DNA of 64,000 nt from Melaminivora sp034675505 (GTDB lineage: Bacteria; Pseudomonadota; Gammaproteobacteria; Burkholderiales; Burkholderiaceae_C), in assembly GCA_034675505.1 (NCBI GenBank), contig JAUCDD010000025.1:1-64000 (forward strand). The letters are read 5' to 3'. The notes under the pieces were generated by a model. It saw only the letters and a program-made list of their open reading frames with translations. It made no database searches and had not been told where the DNA came from. Each line of letters opens with the position of its first letter. The stretch's first letter is position 1. The position numbers were made by a program, and so were the translations under genes. Shown here one piece after another: positions 46,342 through 54,612 of the stretch.

Positions 46342-47387
46342 AGAAGACCTTGCACATCCCCGGGCTGGCGCTGTTCATCGGCGTCATCGTGGCCATCGTG
46401 GTTGGCGTGGCCATAGGCAGCAACGTGCTGTTCAAGCGCCAGCTGCAGGACCAGCCCTGGCCGGCCACGCCCACCTCCACCCAGGTGGCGGGGCAGCCGG
46501 CGCCCGCCGCGCCCGGGCCCATCGCTTCGGCGTCCGCAGTACCGGCGCTGGCGCCGGCTTCCGCCGCGTCCGCCACGGCGCGCGTGGTGCAGCGCGCGGG
46601 CTTTGCGCCGCCGGCCGAGATCGACCTGCCGGACGGCGAGTTCGGCAAGATGGTGCGCCTGGGCGAGCGCATCTTCATGGAGACCGGCAAGTACGCGCCC
46701 AAGTACGTCGGCAACCGGCTCAACTGCGTGAATTGCCACATCGACGCCGGCCGCCAGGCCGACTCGGCGCCCATGTGGGCGGCCTTCGTCAGCTACCCGG
46801 CCTACCGCAAGAAGACCGGCGAGGTGGACACGCTGGCCGCGCGCCTGCAGGGCTGCTTCACCTACAGCATGAACGGCAAGGCGCCGCCGGAGGGCGACGA
46901 GGTGCTCACGGCGCTGCAAAGCTACGCCTTCTGGCTGGCCAAGGGCGCACCGGTGGGCACGGCCCTCCCGGGCGCCGGCTACCCGAAACTGCAGAAGGCC
47001 GCACAGGCGCCGGACTACGCGCGCGGCGAGCAGGTCTATGCGCAAAACTGCGCGCTGTGCCACGGCGCCGACGGCCAGGGCCAGCGCGTGGCCGAGACGC
47101 AGGTCTTCCCGCCGCTGTGGGGCCCGCAGTCATTCAACTGGGGTGCCGGCATGCACGGGCTGGCCAATGCGTCGGCCTTCATCCACGCCAACATGCCGCT
47201 GGGCCGGGGCAAGTCGCTGTCCGAGCAGCAGGCCTGGGACGTGGCCCCGTTCATGAACAGCCATGAGCGCCCGCAGGACCCGCGCTTCACCGGCTCGGTG
47301 GCCGAGACGCGCAAGAAATTCCACGACACCGACGACTCCCTGTACGGCACGACGGTGAACGGCCGCGTGCTGGGCAGCGGCCTTTGA
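46338..47387 (+). CDS. tsdA: Thiosulfate dehydrogenase / tetrathionate reductase TsdA
   Basis: Periplasmic diheme enzyme joining two thiosulfates to tetrathionate, reversible in some species. 349 residues with an N-terminal membrane anchor (LALFIGVIVAIVVGVAIG) and Pro/Ala linker, then heme 1 (C130-V-N-C133-H134) and heme 2 (C238-A-L-C241-H242). Cys173 in LQGCFTYSMNG matches the unusual axial Cys ligand of heme 1, and Met286 in NMPLGRG the heme 2 ligand region. FPPLWGPQSFNWGAGMHG and NSHERPQDPRF are TsdA signatures. Encoded with TsdB as a two-gene operon. Confidence 0.92.
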   Translation: MKKTLHIPGLALFIGVIVAIVVGVAIGSNVLFKRQLQDQPWPATPTSTQVAGQPAPAAPGPIASASAVPALAPASAASATARVVQRAGFAPPAEIDLPDGEFGKMVRLGERIFMETGKYAPKYVGNRLNCVNCHIDAGRQADSAPMWAAFVSYPAYRKKTGEVDTLAARLQGCFTYSMNGKAPPEGDEVLTALQSYAFWLAKGAPVGTALPGAGYPKLQKAAQAPDYARGEQVYAQNCALCHGADGQGQRVAETQVFPPLWGPQSFNWGAGMHGLANASAFIHANMPLGRGKSLSEQQAWDVAPFMNSHERPQDPRFTGSVAETRKKFHDTDDSLYGTTVNGRVLGSGL

Positions 47388-47416
47388 TCTGGCCGCGCTG
47401 CGGGGCCGCCCTGTCC

Positions 47417-48691
47417 TCAGGCGGGCGCCAGGCTGCGCCGGCGCGCCGCCACGCCCACACCGACGAAGCCGGCCGACACCACGCTCAAGCCCAGCGCGGC
47501 CGCCGAGCCGTAGAAGATGCCGGAGTTCATGCCGGCGTCCAGCATGGCGCCGAACACCGGCGCCGCCAGGCTGAAGCCCAGGTCCAGCCCTGAATACACC
47601 GTGCCGTACACCCGCCCGGTGGCGCCGGCCGGCGCGGCGCGCTTGATCAGCATGTCGCGCGAGGGCCCGGCAATGCCCACGCCCGCACCCGACAGGGCCA
47701 CCACGGCCAGCGCGGCCATGCCGGGTAGCAGTTGCGAGCCGGCCAGGGCCAGCATCGCCGCCGCGACCAGCAGGCACACGCTGATGGTCAGCTCCAGGCG
47801 CTCGACGCGGCTGACCAGGAAGCCGCCCAGCACCATGCCGGCGGCGCTGCACAGCATGTACGCCGTGACCACCATGGCCGTGGTGGTCAGCGGGATGCCA
47901 TAGAGGTTTTGCAGCGACGGCCCGGCAAAGCTCTGGATGGCCGACAGCGCGCAGGTGCTCCAGAAGAAGAAGGAAAAGCACAGCCACACCGACGGCAGGC
48001 GCAGGAAGGCCAGCGGGTGCTCGGCCTGCCCGGCCGCGGCCAGCGCCGCAGCGTGCGCGCCGGCGCCGCCCTGGCGGTCGTCCAGGGCATTGCGGTTCCA
48101 GACCATGATGGCCAGCACCACCAGCGCCAGCGCGCCGCCGCAGGCGCAGGCCACGCGCCAGGAGCCGCTGGCGCTGGCGATGCCGGCCATGAAGATGGGG
48201 GCCGTCGCCCAGCCCAGGTTGCCGGAAATGCCGTGCACCGAATACCCGTGGCCCAGGCGCGCGGGTGACACGCGCTTGTTCAGGATGGTGAAGTCCACCG
48301 GGTGGAAGGGCGCGTTGCCCAGCCCGGCCAGCGCCGCCGCCGCCACCAGCCCGGCGTAGCCGCTGGCGCTGGCCGCCAGCAGCCCGGCCACGGCGAAACA
48401 GGCCAGCGCGGCAAACAGCACCGGCCGCGCGCCCACCCGGTCCACCAGGAAGCCGGCCAGCGCCTGGCCCACGCCCGACACCACGAAGAACACCGACAGC
48501 AGCAGGCCCAGCTCGGAGTAGGAAAAGCCGAATTCCGCGATCAGGAAGGGAAACAGCGGCGGCAGCAGCAGGTGGAAGAAATGCGAGGAGCCGTGCGCCA
48601 GGCCGATCAGGCCGATGGTGCGCGCGTCCTCGCGCAGCGTGCGCCCGGGCGGCGCGGCGGCGGGGTCAAGGGTGGAGGCAGAGGGGGACAT
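47417..48691 (-). CDS. MFS transporter
   Basis: 424 residues, 12 membrane helices of major facilitator type (LIGLAHGSSHFFHLLLPPLFPFLIAEFGFSYSELGLL, DRVGARPVLFAAL, GHGYSVHGISGNLGWATAPIFMA). The GxxHxxxHFFHLLLPPLFPFL start is that of the fosmidomycin-resistance/putative sugar MFS group. ATG 48691 chosen because it gives the Ser/Thr-rich cytoplasmic lead; a TTG 17 codons upstream is possible. Divergent from the AraC gene (65-nt gap), its likely regulator. Confidence 0.9.
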   Translation of the reverse strand: MSPSASTLDPAAAPPGRTLREDARTIGLIGLAHGSSHFFHLLLPPLFPFLIAEFGFSYSELGLLLSVFFVVSGVGQALAGFLVDRVGARPVLFAALACFAVAGLLAASASGYAGLVAAAALAGLGNAPFHPVDFTILNKRVSPARLGHGYSVHGISGNLGWATAPIFMAGIASASGSWRVACACGGALALVVLAIMVWNRNALDDRQGGAGAHAAALAAAGQAEHPLAFLRLPSVWLCFSFFFWSTCALSAIQSFAGPSLQNLYGIPLTTTAMVVTAYMLCSAAGMVLGGFLVSRVERLELTISVCLLVAAAMLALAGSQLLPGMAALAVVALSGAGVGIAGPSRDMLIKRAAPAGATGRVYGTVYSGLDLGFSLAAPVFGAMLDAGMNSGIFYGSAAALGLSVVSAGFVGVGVAARRRSLAPA

Positions 48692-48756
48692 GGCCGCGAT
48701 CTTAGGCAGGCCGCGGGCGGCACGATTACGATAGCCGGCCAACTTTTGTCGCGATC

Positions 48757-49632
48757 ATGCCAAGGCATCCCCACCCCGGCGCGGCGGCCGTGCGCGCCGC
48801 GCGCCCGCTTTCCTACGTGGAATCGCTCACGCCGCACCTGTTCGTGCCCAGCCGCGAGCGGCCGGTGCGGGCCAAGTACTGGCTGCTGCGTGCGGCCACC
48901 CAGGTGCGCCCGCACAGCCACTCCTGGGCGCAGGTGGCGGTTTCCACCAGCGGCGTGCTGCGCCTCACGGTGGAGGGCGGCACCTTCATCGTCCCGCCCT
49001 CGCGCGCGCTGTGGATCCCGCCCGGCATGGAGCATGCCGTGACCATGGTCGAGGACGCCGACCTGCGCACCCTGTACGTCCACCAGCCGCCCGGGCAGTG
49101 CGGCCCGGGCGTGGCGCGCGCCGAGCAGGCGCCCTGGCGCCAGTGCCGGGTGCTGGAGGTATCCGAGCTGCTGCGCGCGCTGGTGCGCGAGATGCCCTGC
49201 GAGGCCGACGGCGTGCCCCTGGCGCCCGAGCTGCTGCGCCGCGAGCGCCGCCTGAGCGCATTGATCCTGGACGAGCTGCGCCGCGCCGCCAGCGTGCGCC
49301 TGGGGGTCGAGCTACCGCGCGACAAGCGATTGCGCCAGCTGTGCGAGGCCGTACTGGCCGACCCCACGCGCCACGAGACGCTGGCCGACTGGGCCTGCGG
49401 CACCGGCGCCAGCCCGCGCACCGTGGCGCGCCTGTTCCGCCAGGAGCTGTCGTGCAGCTTCACCCAATGGCGCCAGCAGGTCCTCCTGGCGCAGGCCGTG
49501 GCGCTGGCTGCGCGCCGCCTGCCCATCAACCAGATCGCCGCCGAGCTGGGCTACAGCAGCCCCAGCGCCTTCAGCGCCATGGTGCGGCGGGCCGTGGGGG
49601 TGGCGCCGGGCCAATTTTTGGCGATTTCATGA
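48757..49632 (+). CDS. AraC family transcriptional regulator
   Basis: 291 residues. N-terminal cupin domain (about 35-110; QVRPHSHSWAQVAVSTSGVLRLTVEGGTFIVPPSRALWIPPGMEHAV) and C-terminal double helix-turn-helix (about 195-290; DPTRHETLADWACGTGASPRTVARLFRQELSCSFTQWRQQ, PINQIAAELGYSSPSAFSAMVRRAVG). Divergent from the MFS gene, which it probably controls. The stop lies at the start of a repeat copy. Confidence 0.92.
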   Translation: MPRHPHPGAAAVRAARPLSYVESLTPHLFVPSRERPVRAKYWLLRAATQVRPHSHSWAQVAVSTSGVLRLTVEGGTFIVPPSRALWIPPGMEHAVTMVEDADLRTLYVHQPPGQCGPGVARAEQAPWRQCRVLEVSELLRALVREMPCEADGVPLAPELLRRERRLSALILDELRRAASVRLGVELPRDKRLRQLCEAVLADPTRHETLADWACGTGASPRTVARLFRQELSCSFTQWRQQVLLAQAVALAARRLPINQIAAELGYSSPSAFSAMVRRAVGVAPGQFLAIS

Positions 49633-49682
49633 GAAATCCGGCCCACGCCGGCGTGGATGGCCGGGAGTTAGCTATGAATAAG
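49625..49682 (+). repeat. Dispersed GCTAT-type repeat at the araC-family gene 3' end
   Basis: TTTCATGAGAAATCC, GGCCCACGCCGGCGTGG (palindromic core), then GAGTTAGCTATGAATAAG. Diverged copy; its first part contains the TGA stop of the regulator gene. Confidence 0.45.
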
Positions 49683-49711
49683 TGAGCGCCACCGGGTGCC
49701 TGCGCCGGCAT

Positions 49712-50750
49712 TCAACCCGGCGGCGGGCACTGCGGGGCCTGCCCGCTGCGCATCCACTGCTCCACCCAGGCCCAGGCCAGCTGCATGCCGTCGCCCCCGT
49801 CGCGCGCCTGCAGGCCATGGTCGGCGCCGGGCAGGCGGCGCGCGCAGTAGGGCGCGGCGCGGTGGGCGGCCCGGGCGGCGAACGCGGCGTAGGCCTGCTG
49901 CGGCACCAGCGCGTCGGCGCCGCCCCAGACCTGCAGCAGCGGCCAGGGGCCGTCCACCAGCGCCTGTGCGCTGCGCCAGCGCCACAGCGCGCGCCAGTAG
50001 CGCAGGCTGCGGCCCTGCGCCACCTGGCTGTCCGGCGCGGGGCCGGCCTGCAGCTGCCCGAGTGCCTCCCAGGCCGGTGCCTGGCCCTGCCGGGCGGCCT
50101 GCAGCGCGCCGGCGTCGCGCGGGTCCAGCCCGCTGGCCGACACCAGCACCAGGCCGGCCAGCTGCGCCACGCCAGGCGCCAGGGCGGGCAGCAGCTCGGC
50201 CCCCTCGGAGATGCCGACCAGCAGCGTGGGCAGTGCCGGCCCGGCCTGCTGCGCCTGCCATGCCTGCAGCGCCGCCTGGGCATCCGCCTGCCAGCGGTCC
50301 AGCGCGTCGGCCTGCACGAAGTCGGGCGGGCAGCGGCCGGGCGGCGTGCGCGCATCGGGCGCCACGCCGCTCTTGTGCAGCACCAGCACCCGGGCGTGCA
50401 GCAGGCCGGCGAAATAGCGCGCGGCAAAGGGTTCCAGCCCGGCGCAGCCCGAGCCGGGCACGACGATGACGCGGTAGCGCAGCGGCGCGGCGCGCGCGCC
50501 GCGCTCCAGCGCCAGCAGGGTGGCGCCCTCGGCGCCGGGCAGGGCCAGCCTTCGGAAGGCGCCCGGCTGGGCGGCGGGGGCCTGGCCGGCGCTGCACGCC
50601 GGCGCCGCGCAGTGCGGTACAGCGTCCGGTGCGGGCGCGGGGCGTGAGGGGCGGCGGGGGCGGCAGCGCCGCGCAGCCAGCCAGCGCGGCGGCGGCCGCC
50701 GCCAGGGCGCTGCCGGCGCCGCGCGTGCGCCGCGCCGGCGCGGCCCTCAT
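49712..50750 (-). CDS. Alpha/beta-hydrolase-like lipoprotein, probable frameshift
   Basis: The clear hydrolase-like body spans 49712-50461 (GSGCAGLEPFAARYFAGLL, LVGISEGAELLP with a Ser nucleophile, QVWGGADALVPQ, PGADHGLQ with the catalytic His). Upstream sequence in the same frame stays open and protein-like (AFRRLALPGAEGATLLALERG), but lacks a start. The ATG at 50750 opens a lipoprotein signal (RGAGSALAAAAAALAGCAALPP) in a different frame. A single-base change near the G runs at 50647-50660 would join them. It begins 1 nt after the preceding gene's stop, so it is the last gene of the LpoB operon. Confidence 0.6.
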
Positions 50751-50751
50751 G

Positions 50752-51714
50752 TCACTTCAGGATCAGCACCTGCTCGGGCTGCGGGGCCGGCACCGGCTGC
50801 GGCTGGCCCGCCGGATAGACGGCCGGCATGCCCGGGCGCACGCCGCGCGCCAGGCCCGGGTCGGAGTAGCCCAGCTGCGTGGCCAGCTGCTGGTACACGT
50901 CGCGCGCCAGGCTGAGGGAGGTCTCGCGCATGACCTTGGCGCGGTTGGGCGGGGCGATGTCGCCGCGCGCGGACAGGATCTTGGTGTCGTTGCCCTCGCC
51001 CTGCGCCGAGAACGCGGCCTTGATCTCGTAGGTGCGGGTGTTGATGAGCGAGAAGTCGGCCAGCAGCTGCAGCCCGTACTGGCGCGTGGCGCTGCTGGTG
51101 CCCTGCAGCGGCGACAGCGCGTCGGTGAAGTCGATCGAGCTGACGCTGCCGAACAGCACGTAGTCGGCGCCGTTGAACTCGCCCTTCCTGATGCGCGCGA
51201 TCACGTCGTTCACCTGCGGCTGCGCGCGCGGGGTGTGCATCTTGCCGGTCTGCACCTGGTTCAGGACCTGCTCGGCCTTGGTCGGCTGCGGCGCGCCGGC
51301 GTCGAACGCCTTGCCCTGCACCAGGCGGAAGTAGGTGCCCTGCAGGATGGCGCCCTTGATGTCGCCGGTGTAGCCGGCCAGGTCGCGCTGCTCGATGTAG
51401 CTGTAGCGCCCGGCGACGTAGGCGCCGCTGGCCTGCTCGGAGGCCTGCATCGAGTGCTCGCTGGCCGACGAGCCGGCGCCGCCGGTCAGGCCGTGGCTGT
51501 AGCCGCTGCTGTGGCTGCCCTGGGCGCTCATCTGGCTGCTGCGCTGGTAGGCGCCGGCGACGAAATACTCCGACACCTGCTGCGCGTACGCCAGGTTGGT
51601 GACGGCGATGCGCGGGGCCGCGCCGCCTTGCTGGGCGTGCGCGCTGCCCGCGCCCAGCAGGGCTGCGGCGGCCAGCAGGGCGCCGGCGGCGCCCAGGGTG
51701 GTTCTGCGTTGCAT
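50752..51714 (-). CDS. Exported protein of the LpoB cluster, function unknown
   Basis: 320 residues. Signal peptide (TTLGAAGALLAAAALLGAGSAHAQQ), then IAVTNLAYAQQVSEYFVAGAYQRSS and the CsgG/FlgT-like pattern TKAEQVLNQVQTGK...NGADYVLFGSVSSIDF...LLADFSLINTRTYEIKAAFSAQGEG, which repeats the LpoB-type theme of a TolB-N-like domain reporting on an envelope process. The C-terminus is Pro/Gln-rich. It lies 20 nt after lpoB. Resembles proteins annotated as penicillin-binding-protein activators or CsgG-like, but this is only a family-level guess. Confidence 0.7.
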   Translation of the reverse strand: MQRRTTLGAAGALLAAAALLGAGSAHAQQGGAAPRIAVTNLAYAQQVSEYFVAGAYQRSSQMSAQGSHSSGYSHGLTGGAGSSASEHSMQASEQASGAYVAGRYSYIEQRDLAGYTGDIKGAILQGTYFRLVQGKAFDAGAPQPTKAEQVLNQVQTGKMHTPRAQPQVNDVIARIRKGEFNGADYVLFGSVSSIDFTDALSPLQGTSSATRQYGLQLLADFSLINTRTYEIKAAFSAQGEGNDTKILSARGDIAPPNRAKVMRETSLSLARDVYQQLATQLGYSDPGLARGVRPGMPAVYPAGQPQPVPAPQPEQVLILK

Positions 51715-51734
51715 GGGGTGCTCCTGGTGCGTTC

Positions 51735-52349
51735 TCAGCGCTTGCTGGTCTTGCGGATTTCTTTCTCGTCCTGCCACTCGATGGTGCCTTCCTGCACGTC
51801 GAACAGCTTGAGCGTGAACTTGTAGAACACGTCCTTGGTGCTGGCGCTTTGCTTGACGATGCTGGTCAGCTCGCCCTCCAGCTGGTACTTGGCGGCGGTC
51901 ATCTGGCCGACCTTGGCCGTCGTGTTCTGCTTGTACAGGCCGCTCTGGTTCTGGCGCTGCAGCTCGTCCACGCCCTGTTGCATCTCGCCGATGGAGCGCG
52001 TGAAGCGCACCTTGCCCGACTTGACCAGCGTGGTCTGGATGGAGTTCATGACGTTGGTGGTGTCGATGTACTCGCTGGTCTTGTTCCTGACCGTGGAGAT
52101 GGTGACCGTGGGGCGGCCCTGGAAGATGCCGGTCTCCAGCAGGCTGCCGGTCATCTTCTCGGCAATCATCTGCAGGTCGGTGGAGCCGAACTCGTTGGTC
52201 ACCAGCTCGACGGCCTTGGAGTCGCCGTAGTTCACCTGGCGGTCGAAGCGCACGGTGGGCGAGGACAGGCTCTGGCAGCCGGCCAGGGCGAGGGCCGCGG
52301 CGGCCAGGCTGGCAGCTGCGGCTGCGCGGCGGAGGGGGGTGGCGTACAT
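51735..52349 (-). CDS. lpoB: Penicillin-binding protein activator LpoB-like lipoprotein
   Basis: 204 residues. Lipoprotein signal ending LALAGC (Cys about 25). LpoB domain about 40-200: VNYGDSKAVELVTNEFGSTDLQMIAEKMTGSLLETGIF, RPTVTISTVRNKTSEYIDTTNVMNSIQTTLVKSGKVRFT, and IEWQDEKEIRKTSK at the end. LpoB reaches from the outer membrane through peptidoglycan to stimulate PBP1B in E. coli. No linker repeat is seen before the domain, so it is of the short form. Co-transcribed with ycfL upstream (32-nt gap). Confidence 0.9.
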   Translation of the reverse strand: MYATPLRRAAAAASLAAAALALAGCQSLSSPTVRFDRQVNYGDSKAVELVTNEFGSTDLQMIAEKMTGSLLETGIFQGRPTVTISTVRNKTSEYIDTTNVMNSIQTTLVKSGKVRFTRSIGEMQQGVDELQRQNQSGLYKQNTTAKVGQMTAAKYQLEGELTSIVKQSASTKDVFYKFTLKLFDVQEGTIEWQDEKEIRKTSKR

Positions 52350-52381
52350 GAAAGGGTCTCCTTGGGGCGGGCGCTGCTTCT

Positions 52382-52786
52382 TCAGCGCGGCTCGACGTTC
52401 ATTTCCAGGCGCAGGTCCACGGCGGCCGGGTGCGGCGCCACGCTCTTGACGGTCTGCTGGCCCAGGCCCAGCACCGCCAGCTGTTTCCAGGACTCGCCGT
52501 CGCCCACCTGGTTGCCCACGCCGTCCAGCCAGCGGAAGCGGTAGAACACCATGCGGTCGCTGCGGCCCATGTTGGTCAGGTCGGCCTGCACGGACAGCAC
52601 GTCGTTCCTGCGCACGATGCGCATCTCGCGCACCGCCACGTTGTTGGCCTCGCCGCGCAGCGCCACCTTGGTGGCGACCGTGGGCGGCGTGGCGGGGTCA
52701 TGCTGCTGGGCCGATGCGGCCGTTGCGGCCGTGGCCAGCAGGGCGGCCAGGGCCAGGCCGGCCAGCGGGGTGCTTGGGAATTGCAT
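52382..52786 (-). CDS. ycfL: YcfL family (DUF1425) exported protein
   Basis: 134 residues, exported (signal about 1-26). The mature domain (NNVAVREMRIVRRNDVLSVQADLTNMGRSDRMVFYRFRWLDGVGNQVGDGESWKQLAVLGLGQQTVKSVAP) is the YcfL beta-sandwich. In enterobacteria ycfL lies directly before lpoB, as here. Its mature N-terminus lacks a lipobox (TAASAQQ), unlike E. coli YcfL. Function unknown, presumed to assist the LpoB system. Confidence 0.85.
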   Translation of the reverse strand: MQFPSTPLAGLALAALLATAATAASAQQHDPATPPTVATKVALRGEANNVAVREMRIVRRNDVLSVQADLTNMGRSDRMVFYRFRWLDGVGNQVGDGESWKQLAVLGLGQQTVKSVAPHPAAVDLRLEMNVEPR

Positions 52787-52830
52787 GGGGGTACCTGCGG
52801 GACAGGGGTGACAGGGGGCTGGGTGGGGGT

Positions 52831-54358
52831 TTACTGGCTGGCGGCGGGGCGCGCTGCGGCCTTGCTGGCGCTGCTGCTGCGTGCGCCGGCGCGCGGGCGG
52901 GCCGCCACGGGCGGGGTCGGCGCAGCGGCAGCCGGCGCGGCCTCGGGCTGGGCCGGGACCTGCGCCAGTGCGGCCAGCTGGCCCACGCGCGTGACTTCGC
53001 CGCTGACGATGCGGTCGCCATAAAAACGCAGCGGCACCAGCGCGTACTGGCCGTCGATGACCAGCGGCGCGCCCAGCTCGCGGCCGTCGATGCGCACGCG
53101 GTGCTCGCCCGGCGGCAGGTAGCCGCGCGCCACGTAGATGCGCCCCGGGCAGCATGCGCCACATGCGGTCGTCGGCCTGCTCGGTGGCGGCCGAGGCCAC
53201 GGCGCCGATCAGTCCGCCGATCAGCCCGCCCTGGCGCTGCAGCTGGTCCTGCAGCACGCCCTTGGCGACGGCGCGCGTCACGCCGCGCAGCACCATGCCG
53301 GGCATCTCGTCCTTGAGCGCGCGCCGCGCCATGACGTTCACGTCCACCACGCGCTCCAGGCGCAGCTGCACGTCCGAGGCGGTGAGGGCGGTCAGGAGCG
53401 GATCGGTGGAGGGCTCGATCACCGGGTAGGAGATGCTGGTGGCGATCACGCTGCGCCCGGTGGGCACGGGGATGGTGAACGAGCGCGGCTTGCGCGCGGG
53501 CGCATCGCCCGCCTCGACGATGAACAGCACGTCGGTCATGCGCTGGCGGCGCTTCCAGGTGAAGCCGGTGCGCTGGTCCAGGCCGCGCAGGCCGTCCTCC
53601 AGCACGGCGGTGTCTGGGCGCAGCTCGATGGCCTTGCGGTAGCCGGGCGCGGCCAGGCCGGGCTCGTTCAGCACTTCGTACAGAAAGCCCGCCAGGTAGT
53701 GGCTGAGCGCGTTCTGGTAGCCGTTCCTGAGCGCCAGCACTTCCGGGTCGTTCAGCGTCTCGACGGGGTAGCCGTTGATCTCCTTGCCCTGGCGCGTGGC
53801 GCCCTTGGCCTGGGCTTCTTCTTCGGCCGCGGCGGTTTCCTTGGCGCGGAATTCGGCGATCACCGCCTCGCGCTCGTGCGTGCGCTTGATGTCCACGCGG
53901 GCGTTCTCCAGGTCGCCCACCGCCACGCGGTTGAGCGCCAGGCGGGTGGTCAGGAAGACTTTTTCGTAGTCCTGTCCCTCGAAGGTCTTCAAGCGCTCGC
54001 TGACCAGGCTCGCGCCGGCCAGGCCCATCAGCTTGGACGGGTTGGTGCTGGCGGCTTCCTCCCATTCGCGCACGCGCTGGTCGGCCAGCAGGAAGGCCTC
54101 GGTGCTGTCCGGGTAGCGCCCGTCCAGGCGCAGCAGCTCGCCGCGCTCCAGGTTGTACAGCAGCGCCTTCTTGTCCTCGGCGGACGATGCCGAGGCCTCC
54201 AGCCGCGCCAGCGCCGCGCCCACGCCGGCGCTGCGGCTGGTGCTTTGCACCTCGCTGGCCAGCTTGTCATGGCTCTGCATGCCGGCGCAGCCGGCGAGGA
54301 ATGCACTGATGGCCAGCGCCCCGGCGAGGCGCAGGCGCGGCAGTGTCCGGATGTTCAT
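52831..54358 (-). pseudogene. COG3014-type lipoprotein, single-base frameshift near the 3' end
   Basis: The first about 404 residues run from 54358: lipoprotein signal (ISAFLAGCAG), then TPR-like helical repeats (KKALLYNLERGELLRLDGRYPDSTEAFLLAD, NALSHYLAGFLYEVLNEPGLAAPGYRKAIEL) and DDRMWRMLPG. At the C run 53143-53146 one base too many moves the natural continuation (IYVARGYLPPGEHRVRIDG...) to another frame, which ends at 52831. Homologues continue straight through this point. First gene of the LpoB/YcfL operon. Read in the uncorrected frame, it would run on falsely to 52382, across ycfL. Confidence 0.85.
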
Positions 54359-54612
54359 GGGTGCTCCTTGCAGCCGGTGGCTGCGCTCTGGACCCAGAAA
54401 ACCCCGGCCGGCCTGCAGGCGGCGCCCGTGGCGGACGCGCGTCCTTCAGGCGGACGACACCGGCGCGGCGCGGCGCCCCCTTCCAGGCGCCGTGGCGTTC
54501 CACCGGTGCATCATCCTGGCTGTGGCTTTGTGGTTATTGCGGATGACGAAACGGCCGGCAGTGTAGCAAAGCCATACCGGGGGTGACAAAGCGTTTCGGC
54601 CCCGCGCACCCC

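Noticed and set aside
52382..53140. C-terminal extension of the COG3014 lipoprotein across ycfL
   Set aside because: Low-information Arg/Pro/Ala sequence after a frame change; ycfL in another frame is a recognised family.
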